Shown: positions 19,774 to 28,532 of the stretch, one piece after another
Layout: each line of letters opens with the position of its first letter
How positions within the stretch are numbered: the stretch's first letter is position 1
Origin: Euryarchaeota archaeon UBA23
Lineage (GTDB): Archaea > Thermoplasmatota > Poseidoniia > Poseidoniales > Thalassarchaeaceae
Length of the DNA: 64,000 bases
Assembly (NCBI GenBank): GCA_002498725.1
Contig: DAIJ01000010.1
Coordinates: forward strand, 13,088-77,087
Direction of reading: 5' to 3'
Position numbers and translations under genes: made by a program
Notes under the pieces: generated by a model
What the model was told of the DNA's origin: nothing
The model's input: the letters and a program-made list of their open reading frames with translations, nothing else
Databases searched by the model: none

Positions 19774-19950
19774 AAATTCACTTCCCTTGTATTCATTTTG
19801 GCCCCGATTCGGATACTTCCCTTGCGCGAAGGATTCGGTTGTGCTCAAGGAGGGTGTTTAATGATTGAGGATAAAGTGACTTGATTTAGACAACAATCAA
19901 TATTTTTTTTCTTTTTTCAAAAATACCCTTGGTGTTATTATTTCACTAAG

Positions 19951-20343
19951 TCAAGAAAATATTTCTAAACTCCAATCAAGTGAAACTCCAGAACGAGTAA
20001 TCATAATACCTACGCTACAATATTTTTCATGACTACTTTCAATTAATCTTCTAACCAAATTTTCCGGTACATCGCCTTTCACAATGTACTTCATATTGAT
20101 GTGGGTAAAAACACGAGGTGCATCCGCAGCCCTTTCTGCTTCAATATCTACTGTTACATATTCAATATTTTCAGTCCTATGTTTTAGACCACCAATGATG
20201 TCTATCAATGAGCAAGCCGCATGCCCATGTAGAACCATTTCCATCGGACTTGGCGCAGACTCTCCATAGATGTCAAACCTCTTACCACTTGCAGTAGTAC
20301 CAACGAAACCATCAACCTTCGTCCATCGCACCTCACCGTTCAT
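19951..20343 (-). CDS. OsmC/YhfA-family protein
   Basis: The product has 130 residues and the OsmC fold, a family that includes thiol peroxidases and proteins of unknown role. Two conserved cysteines sit in the expected contexts: HAACSLIDII (about residue 44) and SSHEKYCSVGIMI (about residue 108). PSPMEMVLHGHAACS is typical of the central helix. It probably reduces organic hydroperoxides, or it is a YhfA-like member without known substrate. It lies upstream of nrdJ on the same strand with a 177-bp gap that includes an A/T-rich stretch, so nrdJ may have its own promoter. Confidence 0.85.
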   Translation of the reverse strand: MNGEVRWTKVDGFVGTTASGKRFDIYGESAPSPMEMVLHGHAACSLIDIIGGLKHRTENIEYVTVDIEAERAADAPRVFTHINMKYIVKGDVPENLVRRLIESSHEKYCSVGIMITRSGVSLDWSLEIFS

Positions 20344-20417
20344 GATTCGATGAGTCTAGGTCTCACGCTTGAAGGGTTGGCTTCATGAATAAGTGCTAGG
20401 TGGAGTTGGTGAGGAAC

Positions 20418-21647
20418 ATGACCGAGGGCCAACCAATTACAATAACTGAAGGGTTACTTAAAGTTCCTAAAGAGCCGATCATTCACTATATTGAAGGCGA
20501 CGGAATTGGCATCGACATAACACCAGTTATGATTGATGTAGTCAATTCTGCAGTTGAAAAGGCCTATTCTGATTCATGTAGAATACATTGGAGAGAAGTT
20601 CTAGCTGGACAGAAAGCATTTGATAAGACAGGAGAATGGCTGCCTGAAGAAACATTAGAATGCATGCGTTCTGGACTAATATCAATTAAGGGGCCACTTA
20701 CCACTCCGGTTGGAGGAGGTATACGTAGCCTCAATGTGGCCCTTCGTCAGAAACTGGATTTATTTGCTTGTGTAAGGCCAGTTCGATGGTACTCAGGAAC
20801 ACCTAGTCCAGTTCGTAATCCTGCAGACGTAGACATGATTATATTTAGAGAAAATAGTGAGGATGTATATGCAGGGATCGAATGGGAGTCTGGTAGTAAA
20901 GAAGTTCAGAAAGTAATTAGCTTTCTTCAAAATGAGATGGGCGTTACAAAGATTAGATTTCCAAAAACATCAGGAATTGGGATTAAACCAGTCAGCATAG
21001 AAGGAACAGCACGAATAGTTCGTTCAGCAATCCAATATGCAATAGATAACAACAAAGATTCTGTTACACTTGTTCACAAGGGCAACATCATGAAATTCAC
21101 AGAGGGAGGATTTCGCGACTGGGGTTATCAATTAGCGAAGGAAGAATTTGGAGCAGTAGAGTTAGATGGAGGACCTTGGTGTTCACTAATTAACCCAAAA
21201 ACAGGGAATCAGATTGTAATCAAGGATGTAATCGCCGATGCGATGTTACAACAGGTACTAACTCGTCCAAGTGAATATGATGTTTTGACAACAATGAATT
21301 TGAATGGAGATTATATTTCAGATGCTCTTGCAGCCCAGGTTGGTGGGATTGGAATAGCCCCCGGTGCAAATATCAATTATGACACAGGAATTGCAATTTT
21401 CGAAGCAACTCACGGCACGGCTCCAAAATATACGGGGATGAATAAAGTCAATCCTGGCAGCCTAATTCTATCTGCTGAAATGATGTTGAGGCATATGGGA
21501 TGGAGTGAGGCTGCAGATCTAATCGTAAAGGGAATGGAAGGCGCTATCTCGGCTAAAACAGTAACCTATGATTTTGAAAGATTAATGAATGATGCAACAC
21601 TATTGTCTTGCTCTTCTTTCGGAGATGCTATCATATCTCATATGTGA
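20418..21647 (+). CDS. icd: NADP-dependent isocitrate dehydrogenase, bacterial type
   Basis: It oxidatively decarboxylates isocitrate to 2-oxoglutarate in the TCA cycle, with 409 residues. The substrate loop GGIRSLNVALRQ carries the serine that is phosphorylated in E. coli. The coenzyme region HGTAPKYTG...KVNPG...TYDFERLM retains the Lys-Tyr, Val, Tyr and Arg positions of NADP-specific E. coli Icd; long stretches match E. coli Icd as I remember it. A GTG at 20400 is in frame, but the ATG at 20418 preceded by GGTGAGG is preferred. The strong bacterial resemblance suggests acquisition by transfer. Confidence 0.96.
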   Translation: MTEGQPITITEGLLKVPKEPIIHYIEGDGIGIDITPVMIDVVNSAVEKAYSDSCRIHWREVLAGQKAFDKTGEWLPEETLECMRSGLISIKGPLTTPVGGGIRSLNVALRQKLDLFACVRPVRWYSGTPSPVRNPADVDMIIFRENSEDVYAGIEWESGSKEVQKVISFLQNEMGVTKIRFPKTSGIGIKPVSIEGTARIVRSAIQYAIDNNKDSVTLVHKGNIMKFTEGGFRDWGYQLAKEEFGAVELDGGPWCSLINPKTGNQIVIKDVIADAMLQQVLTRPSEYDVLTTMNLNGDYISDALAAQVGGIGIAPGANINYDTGIAIFEATHGTAPKYTGMNKVNPGSLILSAEMMLRHMGWSEAADLIVKGMEGAISAKTVTYDFERLMNDATLLSCSSFGDAIISHM

Positions 21648-21659
21648 TGTTGATTAGAT

Positions 21660-22304
21660 ATGGACGAGGTACGCCAGAATGCTATGAAAATCATAGATGA
21701 AATTGGAGAAAATCGTCTTGATTGGTTTGAGAAATTATACTCCAATGCAGCCGGTAATCAATATTGGATTCCTTGGTCAGATGGTGCTCCACATCGTTTT
21801 CTTGTTGAATGGAATTTACAAATCAAATCCAGAGGTAGTGCCTTAGTTGTTGGCTGTGGTCTTGGCGAAGATGCAGCATATCTTTGCAGAGAGGGATGGG
21901 AGGTAACCGCATTTGACATATCCAAATCAGCAGTCGAATGGGCGAAGAAAAATCACCCAAATGAGGACATTAAATGGATGGTAGCAGATTTACTTAATCT
22001 CCCAAATGACTGGAAAAACTCTTTTGATTTAGTAGTTGAAGTACATATTCTTCAAGCAATTCCGGAACCAATCCGAATTATTGCGGCACCCAAGTTGGCC
22101 CCACTTGTCAAAAAGAAAGGACATCTTGTTTGCATCGGAAGGTTGAGCGAAAAAGAAGAATATATTGATGGCCCTCCTTGGCCCCTAAGCCGTTCATTTA
22201 TTGATTCAATAGGTAATTCTTTACAACCTGTGGATTTTGTAGAAGGCAATTTATCATCAGATGAACCAACGACTATTCGGTTTAGATCGGTTTGGAGAAA
22301 ATAA
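21660..22304 (+). CDS. Class I SAM-dependent methyltransferase, thiopurine-methyltransferase-like
   Basis: The product has 214 residues with a Rossmann methyltransferase fold. Motif I is ALVVGCGLGEDAAYL (about 60-75), the acidic motif II is VTAFDISKSAVEWAK, and WMVADLLNLP carries motif III. The N-terminal segment NQYWIPWSDGAPH resembles TPMT/TehB-like enzymes, which methylate small molecules. The substrate is unknown. It begins 12 bp after icd and may be co-transcribed. A possible hairpin terminator follows at 22346. Confidence 0.85.
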   Translation: MDEVRQNAMKIIDEIGENRLDWFEKLYSNAAGNQYWIPWSDGAPHRFLVEWNLQIKSRGSALVVGCGLGEDAAYLCREGWEVTAFDISKSAVEWAKKNHPNEDIKWMVADLLNLPNDWKNSFDLVVEVHILQAIPEPIRIIAAPKLAPLVKKKGHLVCIGRLSEKEEYIDGPPWPLSRSFIDSIGNSLQPVDFVEGNLSSDEPTTIRFRSVWRK

Positions 22305-22345
22305 TTCATTTTTTCTTCAAAATGTCACTAAAAGGACTATTGCGC

Positions 22346-22365
22346 CGGTGTAAAAAATTACACCG
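22346..22365. promoter_or_regulatory. Palindrome copy 1 upstream of the beta-oxidation operon (operator or terminator)
   Basis: CGGTGTAA-AAAA-TTACACCG is a perfect 8-bp inverted repeat. Seven T residues follow at 22372-22378, so it could end the methyltransferase transcript. Because a degenerate second copy lies at 22406-22424 over the TATA region, a repressor site is the favoured reading. Confidence 0.6.
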
Positions 22366-22405
22366 AATGTATTTTTTTGTAGTAGTTGTATATTTTATCA
22401 CTTCA

Positions 22406-22424
22406 CGGTTTAATTATTGCACCG
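22406..22424. promoter_or_regulatory. Palindrome copy 2 overlapping the TATA box of the beta-oxidation operon
   Basis: CGGTTTAATTATTGCACCG shares CGGT...CACCG ends with copy 1 and contains the AT-rich TTTAATTA (22409-22416), about 27 bases before the ATG at 22440. The spacing suggests a nearly leaderless transcript; no ribosome site precedes that ATG. A protein bound here would block TBP/TFB. Confidence 0.5.
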
Positions 22425-22439
22425 AGTGTTGGTATCTGT

Positions 22440-23573
22440 ATGTCTCTAATAGCCGGATATGCAAGATCCCCTTTTACACCTGCGAGAAAAGGAGAGTTGG
22501 CAAGAACAAGGCCGGACGATATAGCTGCAATGGTAGTAAATGGTTTGTTGGAAAAATTGGACATAGACCCCTCTCTTATCGATGACATAATTGTGGGAAC
22601 AGCATTTCCGGAGGCTGAGCAAGGATACAATATCGCCAGAATAATAACTTTCTTGAGCGATTTGCCTGAGACAGTTCCAGGCGTTACAATAAATCGATTT
22701 TGTGGTTCAAGTATGCAGGCAATACATGATGCAGCAGGTCGCATTGCAATGGGCTCAGGGCACGCATTTATTGCTGGAGGAATTGAATCAATGTCGAGAA
22801 TACCTATGACTGGATTCAACCCTATGCCCAATCCAAGATTGTCAGAAATTTCGCCAGAGGCATTTACGTCTATGGGAGTTACAGCAGAAAACCTTGCGGT
22901 TAAGTATGGGATTGACCGCGAATCTCAAGAGGAATTTGCAATCGAGAGTCAGAATCGTGCCTACCGTGCTTCTAATGAAGGGCTACTAAATGAAGAAATA
23001 ATAAGTATTGAAACAACTGATGGCACAGTAAACAAGGATACTTGCATTAGACCTAATACCAACGCCGAGGAATTGGCTAAATTAAGGCCAGTTTTTGATG
23101 CCAAAGGCACAGTAACTGCGGGTACCTCTTCACCACTAACTGATGGAGCAGCATTCGTTCTTGTTTGTAGTGAAGAATTCGCAAAACAGAATGGAATAAA
23201 ACCGCTTGCAAAAATATTGTCAGCAGCAGTCACCGGGTGCCCACCTGAAATTATGGGAATAGGTCCCGTCTCCGCAACTAAAAAAGCAATAGAAAGGGCC
23301 GGAATTTCAATCGAAGAAATTGACATAATAGAATTGAATGAAGCATTTGCAGCCCAATCTCTTGCAGTAATTGAAGAACTTGGTCTTGATTTATCCAAGG
23401 TCAATGTTGACGGTGGAGCCATTGCATTGGGACATCCCTTAGGCGCTAGTGGGGCTCGAATTACGGGCAAAGCCGCCAGCTTACTTCACCGCAATGAGGG
23501 TAAGAAAGCCCTTGCGACAATGTGCATAGGTGGCGGCCAAGGAATAGCCACTATTCTTGAAAAATATGAATGA
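22440..23573 (+). CDS. Acetyl-CoA acyltransferase / 3-ketoacyl-CoA thiolase
   Basis: The last step of beta-oxidation: thiolytic cleavage of 3-ketoacyl-CoA to acetyl-CoA. The product has 377 residues. The nucleophilic cysteine is Cys88 in NRFCGSSMQA, the histidine lies in GHPLGASG and the second cysteine is Cys362 in MCIGGGQG. The longer reading from a TTG at 22386 is rejected because it would run through the promoter palindrome; the ATG at 22440 starts MSLIAGYARSPF, the usual thiolase N-terminus. It is first in a six-gene operon, with the next gene 9 bp away. Confidence 0.95.
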   Translation: MSLIAGYARSPFTPARKGELARTRPDDIAAMVVNGLLEKLDIDPSLIDDIIVGTAFPEAEQGYNIARIITFLSDLPETVPGVTINRFCGSSMQAIHDAAGRIAMGSGHAFIAGGIESMSRIPMTGFNPMPNPRLSEISPEAFTSMGVTAENLAVKYGIDRESQEEFAIESQNRAYRASNEGLLNEEIISIETTDGTVNKDTCIRPNTNAEELAKLRPVFDAKGTVTAGTSSPLTDGAAFVLVCSEEFAKQNGIKPLAKILSAAVTGCPPEIMGIGPVSATKKAIERAGISIEEIDIIELNEAFAAQSLAVIEELGLDLSKVNVDGGAIALGHPLGASGARITGKAASLLHRNEGKKALATMCIGGGQGIATILEKYE

Positions 23574-23582
23574 GGAAAAGAA

Positions 23583-25940
23583 ATGTCGCAGGAACTTTCA
23601 CCATCTTCTGTTATAGAAAAAGTAGCAGTTATTGGTAGTGGTATAATGGGTGCGGGAATTGCAGCGCATTGTGCGAATGCGGGTTGTGAAGTTCTTCTAC
23701 TTGACCTCGTTCCAAAAGATTCGGAAGATAGGAATTCACTAGCCAGAGATGCTATCCGAAAGATGCACAAATCTAATCCTGAGATGCTAATGCACAAACG
23801 AAATGCAAATCGAATAACTCCAGGTAACATAGAAGACGACTTGGCCCAATTAAATGACTTCGATTGGGTAATAGAGGTAATAATTGAGAATCTCGATATT
23901 AAGAAGGAACTTTACTCCAAAATATCCAAACATATTGGCCCTCAAACCATACTTTCATCTAACACTTCGACCCTTCCCAGATCAGAACTCATTTCTCAAT
24001 TATCTAGTGACATATCATCTAGATTCCTAATTACACACTTCTTCAACCCCCCAAGATATCTACCCCTTCTGGAAATTGTAACAGGTCCAGAGGTAGACCC
24101 AGAAGTAGTTGATAGATTCTGTAGATTCGCAGATATCAATTTGGGAAAGAGAGTGACTATGTGTAATGATAGACCAGGATTCATTGGCAATAGACTTGGA
24201 GTATATTTCATCCAAAGGGCATTCAAAGCAACTCTAGACCATGGATTCTCTATAGAGCAAGCCGATGCGATGTTAGGGCGTCCAATTGGTCTCCCAAAGA
24301 CAGCTGTCTTTGCGTTAATGGACTTGGTGGGAATCGACCTTATTCCACATGTAACGGAGAGTCTACTTTACCATCTTTCAGGCGATGACCCGTTTCATCA
24401 GATAGCAGGCGCAGGAGAAGAAATTGTCACGGCGATGATTCAGGAGGGATATACTGGTAGGAAGGGCAAGGGTGGTTTTTACAGATTAAATCGCGAAGGC
24501 GAGAAGAAGGTCAAAGAGGCTAGAAATTTATTGACAGGAGAGTATGGTTTAGCCAATAAAAGGGCAGCATTTCCATCTGCTAAGATGGGTAAGAGAGGTC
24601 TCTCTTCTCTAATGGATTGCGATGATCAGGGAGCAAGATTCGTATCAGACGTCCTCTTAGATTCTCTTTCCTACGCAGCCCACATAGTCCCTGAAGTTAG
24701 TGAGGATATTTATTCAATTGATGGGGCCATGAAAGTAGGATATAACTGGAAAAGAGGACCATTTGAGATGATGGACTCAATCGGTGTATCTTCTATGGTT
24801 GAGAGGCTATTAGCCACTGGAAGAGAGGTCCCTCAATTCCTTTCATTAGCAGCTGAGAAAGGATCATTCTATGGAATAGAGAATGGTGAAATAACAAGAT
24901 TGTCACCAAATGGAAAAATGATAGTCGTGGAAAGACCAGAAGAATTTCTTAATGTATCCGATCTGAAGAGGCGAGGAAAGCCACTAAAGAGAAACGGTTC
25001 GGCTAGCATTTGGGATATGGGAGATGATGTTCTTCTGGTAGAGTACCACACCAAAATGAACGCAATGGATCCGATGAATATGGAAATGCTTCTCAATGCA
25101 GTTGATATGGCTGAGTCAAAAGGAATGAAAGGAATAGTCATTGGTAACGACTCCTCTAACTTCTGCGCAGGAGCCAATCTAGGATTGGCTTTATTCGCCG
25201 CAAATCTCGCAGCATGGAAGGATCTAGAGGACTTCATTACACTCGGGCAAGATACGTATCAGACGATTAAGTACTCTGAGATTCCCGTGGTTGCTGCTTC
25301 AGCAGGCATGTGTTTAGGCGGAGGCGCCGAGGTGCTAATGCATTGTGATGCAGTCCAAGCTCACTCAGAATCGTACGTTGGCTTAGTTGAGGTTGGAGTT
25401 GGGATAATACCAGCGTGGGGTGGATGTAAGGAACTTCTAGGGAGACTCAATGAATTCAGGTTAGTCAGCGAAGGTCCGATGGGATCGGTGATGAAGGCAT
25501 TCGAATACATAGGGACAGCCCAGGTTGCAAAGTCGGCCGAACAGGCGAAATCTATGGGTTTCATAGGTCCAAAAGATCGAATTTCAATGAATAGAGACAG
25601 ACTTCTAGCAGATGCAAAATCTAGGGTAATTGAACTCTCAGATGGGTATCAACCCCCAGAGCCAAGGAGTTATTTTCTTCCGGGCTCTTCAGGAATGTTG
25701 GCTCTAAAATTGGCTCTAAATGATCTGGTGCTTTCGGGTATGGCAACTCCTCATGATGTGGTTGTTGCTACTGCCTTGGCTGAGATACTTTCAGGAGGAG
25801 ATACTGATATTACGAGGAAAGTTGACGAGGAAGAAATACTCTCCTTGGAAAAGTCTGCGATTGCAAGACTCGCACGTGACACAGGGACTCTTGATAGAAT
25901 GCAGCATATGCTTGAGACCGGCAAGCCATTGAGAAATTGA
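23583..25940 (+). CDS. Bifunctional 3-hydroxyacyl-CoA dehydrogenase / enoyl-CoA hydratase (FadN-like order)
   Basis: It catalyses the two middle steps of beta-oxidation, with 785 residues. The dehydrogenase half comes first: NAD motif GSGIMGAG (Gly18, Gly20, Gly23), SSNTSTLP and THFFNPPRY, then the C-terminal dimerisation domains with CNDRPGFIGNR. The crotonase half starts near residue 475; its oxyanion-hole regions are NFCAGANLGLA and GMCLGGGAEV and a catalytic Glu lies in GLVEVGVGIIP. The dehydrogenase-then-hydratase order is that of FadN, the reverse of E. coli FadB. GAGGAAAAG before the ATG overlaps the thiolase stop codon. Confidence 0.95.
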   Translation: MSQELSPSSVIEKVAVIGSGIMGAGIAAHCANAGCEVLLLDLVPKDSEDRNSLARDAIRKMHKSNPEMLMHKRNANRITPGNIEDDLAQLNDFDWVIEVIIENLDIKKELYSKISKHIGPQTILSSNTSTLPRSELISQLSSDISSRFLITHFFNPPRYLPLLEIVTGPEVDPEVVDRFCRFADINLGKRVTMCNDRPGFIGNRLGVYFIQRAFKATLDHGFSIEQADAMLGRPIGLPKTAVFALMDLVGIDLIPHVTESLLYHLSGDDPFHQIAGAGEEIVTAMIQEGYTGRKGKGGFYRLNREGEKKVKEARNLLTGEYGLANKRAAFPSAKMGKRGLSSLMDCDDQGARFVSDVLLDSLSYAAHIVPEVSEDIYSIDGAMKVGYNWKRGPFEMMDSIGVSSMVERLLATGREVPQFLSLAAEKGSFYGIENGEITRLSPNGKMIVVERPEEFLNVSDLKRRGKPLKRNGSASIWDMGDDVLLVEYHTKMNAMDPMNMEMLLNAVDMAESKGMKGIVIGNDSSNFCAGANLGLALFAANLAAWKDLEDFITLGQDTYQTIKYSEIPVVAASAGMCLGGGAEVLMHCDAVQAHSESYVGLVEVGVGIIPAWGGCKELLGRLNEFRLVSEGPMGSVMKAFEYIGTAQVAKSAEQAKSMGFIGPKDRISMNRDRLLADAKSRVIELSDGYQPPEPRSYFLPGSSGMLALKLALNDLVLSGMATPHDVVVATALAEILSGGDTDITRKVDEEEILSLEKSAIARLARDTGTLDRMQHMLETGKPLRN

Positions 25941-25949
25941 GGTGATAAA

Positions 25950-27752
25950 GTGGTAGAGTACAACGCACCAATCAGGGATTATGAATTCTTGTTCAATGAA
26001 ATGTTCGATGTTATTCCAATAGTACAAAAATTAGGATATGATTTTGACAATGACTTTCTTTCAATGTTAACAGAGGGTTGGGGCGAGCATGCAAAGGAAG
26101 TCTGGCTTCCAATAAATCAGTTAGGAGATAAGAAGGGTTTGGATTATGATGATGGTAAGATTAAGATGCCAGAAGAATTTAAGTCAGCATATTCCGAAAG
26201 CATAGAAGCTGGATGGCTTTCAACTTCCTGTAAACAAGAGCATGGAGGAATGGGGGTTCCAATATTCTTTTCTGCAGTCACATGGGCAGAGATAGGAACT
26301 TCTACAAACATGGCAATGAGTGTACTGCCTGCTCTGTCTATAGGAGTTTATGAAGTACTAGTTGAGCACGGAAGTAAAGAATTGATTGATTACTTCGCTA
26401 CTAATCTTGCTACAGGCAAATGGGCCGGAACGATGTGTCTTACAGAGCCTCATGCCGGCACAGATTTAGGAATAATCACAACCAAGGCAATTCCACAGGA
26501 TGATGGATCATACAGAATCACTGGAACCAAGATTTTCATTACATATGGCGAGCATGATATGACTGAGAACATCATTCACTTAGTTCTAGCCAAGACGCCG
26601 GGGGCACCAGAGGGGACCAAGGGGATATCGTTATTCTTGGTTCCAAAATTCCTTCCATCTGACTGGGTATCTGGAGGCGTCAAAGACCTCTCTGAAAACC
26701 TCATGTCAGACGATAATGGAGTTACTTGCTCAGGTAGCGAGGAAAAAATGGGAATCCATGCCTCCCCAACTTGTGTTATGAATTTCGACGAAAGTATAGG
26801 CTGGAGAGTCGGAGATTTGCACAATGGGATGCCATTGATGTTTCAGATGATGAACAGAGAACGTCTTGCTACAGGAATGATGGGTATTGGCCTTGCAGAG
26901 ATAGCTTATCAAAACTCCTTGGCATGGGCAAAGGAAAGGAGACAAGGACGTGATCTGAAAGGACCACAAGAGCCCAATGAGAGCGCAGACAACATACTTG
27001 TTCATCCTGATGTCCGAAGGATGTTGCTTGAAGCAAAAGTAAACACAGAGGGCAGCAGAGCCCTCGCGGCTTGGACAGGGATTCTCCTTGATCAAATGCA
27101 TAGTGAAGACATTGAGGAGGCCGAGATGGCCGAAGCATTAGTTGCATTGTTTACTCCTATTGTAAAGGCACACTTCACAGATCTTGGCTGCGAGTCAGTT
27201 AATACATGCATGCAAGTGATGGGGGGGGCAGGATATTGCACGGAATATGGGGTAGAGCAATTCTATAGGGACGTTAGGATATCGAAGATTTGGGAAGGGA
27301 CAAATGGGATTCAAGCCCTCGACTTAGCAGGTAGAAAGATCACACATAATATGGGTAAAAACCTACGGTATCTAATGTGGCCTCTTACAGAATTTATTGA
27401 GAATAACAGAACAATACCTGAGATGGAGGAATTCAACAAACCATTACATCAAGGCGTCCGAGGTCTACAACAATTGACTTTGTTAATGATAGCCGAGGGA
27501 CAGGCTAATCCACATTTTCTAGCCGCAGGAGCAACGGATTACTGTCGTTATTTTGGTAACGTACTTCTTGGGTACATGTGGGCTAAAATGGCGAAAATTA
27601 GTCTTGAAAAGAGCGGAGATCCTTTCTATGACGCAAAGATTGCTAGTGCTAGATATTTCTTCAAGAGAATATTTCCAGAGACAGCAGGACTGGCGGCCAG
27701 AATACAGTCAGGATACAAAAATCTCATGGACTATCCAGTGGAGATGATGTAA
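25950..27752 (+). CDS. Acyl-CoA dehydrogenase, large (about 600-residue) subfamily
   Basis: This FAD enzyme introduces the 2,3-double bond, the first step of beta-oxidation. Its 600 residues place it in the long FadE/DmdC-like subfamily with an extra C-terminal domain. Visible are TMCLTEPHAGTDLG (FAD/substrate region) and YRDVRISKIWEGTNGIQALDL near residue 450. The same subfamily includes methylmercaptopropionyl-CoA dehydrogenase, so the substrate cannot be fixed from sequence. It starts at GTG with AGGTGAT overlapping the preceding stop codon, and its own TAA overlaps the next ATG by one base. Confidence 0.93.
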   Translation: MVEYNAPIRDYEFLFNEMFDVIPIVQKLGYDFDNDFLSMLTEGWGEHAKEVWLPINQLGDKKGLDYDDGKIKMPEEFKSAYSESIEAGWLSTSCKQEHGGMGVPIFFSAVTWAEIGTSTNMAMSVLPALSIGVYEVLVEHGSKELIDYFATNLATGKWAGTMCLTEPHAGTDLGIITTKAIPQDDGSYRITGTKIFITYGEHDMTENIIHLVLAKTPGAPEGTKGISLFLVPKFLPSDWVSGGVKDLSENLMSDDNGVTCSGSEEKMGIHASPTCVMNFDESIGWRVGDLHNGMPLMFQMMNRERLATGMMGIGLAEIAYQNSLAWAKERRQGRDLKGPQEPNESADNILVHPDVRRMLLEAKVNTEGSRALAAWTGILLDQMHSEDIEEAEMAEALVALFTPIVKAHFTDLGCESVNTCMQVMGGAGYCTEYGVEQFYRDVRISKIWEGTNGIQALDLAGRKITHNMGKNLRYLMWPLTEFIENNRTIPEMEEFNKPLHQGVRGLQQLTLLMIAEGQANPHFLAAGATDYCRYFGNVLLGYMWAKMAKISLEKSGDPFYDAKIASARYFFKRIFPETAGLAARIQSGYKNLMDYPVEMM

Positions 27753-28018
27753 TGTCAAAGGAAGCAAGTCAGTCTCTAAGGATGAGATTTAAGCGCGCTT
27801 GCAAGAAGGTCTGGGATCTACAAACCAAACCGACTAATGAACAACTATTGAACTTGTATGCATTATTCAAGCAGGCCACCGAAGGAGACTGTGAAGGAAA
27901 GGCTAGAGGTAGCCTTAAACAAAGAGCAAAGTGGAAGGCTTGGAATAGTATTTCAGGTACTAGTCAGTTAGATGCGATGAAGAAATATTGTTTGTTAGTT
28001 AATTCATTAGCGGAGTGA
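27752..28018 (+). CDS. Acyl-CoA-binding protein (ACBP)
   Basis: The product has 88 residues and matches the four-helix ACBP fold. Landmarks are KPTNEQLLNLYALFKQATEG, then a basic GSLKQRAKWKAWNSISG and DAMKKY, corresponding to the LYxxYKQAT, KxKWxAW and eukaryotic acyl-CoA contact positions. ACBPs bind long-chain acyl-CoA, buffer it and hand it to enzymes. The family is widespread in eukaryotes and patchy in prokaryotes. Its place between the acyl-CoA dehydrogenase and a hot-dog protein, with a one-base overlap (TAATG), supports a role in feeding beta-oxidation. Confidence 0.92.
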   Translation: MSKEASQSLRMRFKRACKKVWDLQTKPTNEQLLNLYALFKQATEGDCEGKARGSLKQRAKWKAWNSISGTSQLDAMKKYCLLVNSLAE

Positions 28019-28022
28019 AGTC

Positions 28023-28532
28023 ATGTCAATAGATGAGGAGAAATTAAACTCCGAATTCAAGGTTTTGAAAAGCCGAATTAAATTCAGAATGTTTGCAGCA
28101 ATGTCAATGCCCGCCGCTTGGTTCGCTGGACTCCGTATAGATAGACTAGATCAAGAATCCTGTGTGACTTCACTTCCAGGGGGCTGGCGTACACAGAATC
28201 CATTCAAGACTATGTATTGGGCTGTTCAGGGAATGGGGGCCGAATTAGCAACCGGGGCAGTACCTTTTGCAATCTCGAGGGCAATGTCTGAAAAACTCAG
28301 GATGTTCGTTGTTAGTACAGAGGCTAAATTCATTAAGAGAGCCAAGGGAAGAATAACATTCACTTGTAATGATATAGAGGCGGCCCGCATGGCCATTGAA
28401 GAGAGTGCAAATACAGGAGAATCGGTAGAGAGAGATTTTTTCGTTGTAGGAAAGGACATCTCAGGCGAAATCGTATCCGAATGGATCTTTAAATGGAATT
28501 TTCGCATCATTAGCAGCGAGTGGGAAAAATGA
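28023..28532 (+). CDS. DUF4442 hot-dog-fold protein, probable acyl-CoA thioesterase
   Basis: The product has 169 residues. The segment WRTQNPFKTMYWAVQGMG resembles the DUF4442 family, hot-dog proteins related to PaaI-type thioesterases. A role in releasing CoA from stalled acyl-CoA intermediates would fit the operon, but no catalytic residue is proven. GGAGTGAAG precedes the ATG and overlaps the ACBP stop. The stop overlaps the next ATG as ATGA. Confidence 0.8.
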   Translation: MSIDEEKLNSEFKVLKSRIKFRMFAAMSMPAAWFAGLRIDRLDQESCVTSLPGGWRTQNPFKTMYWAVQGMGAELATGAVPFAISRAMSEKLRMFVVSTEAKFIKRAKGRITFTCNDIEAARMAIEESANTGESVERDFFVVGKDISGEIVSEWIFKWNFRIISSEWEK

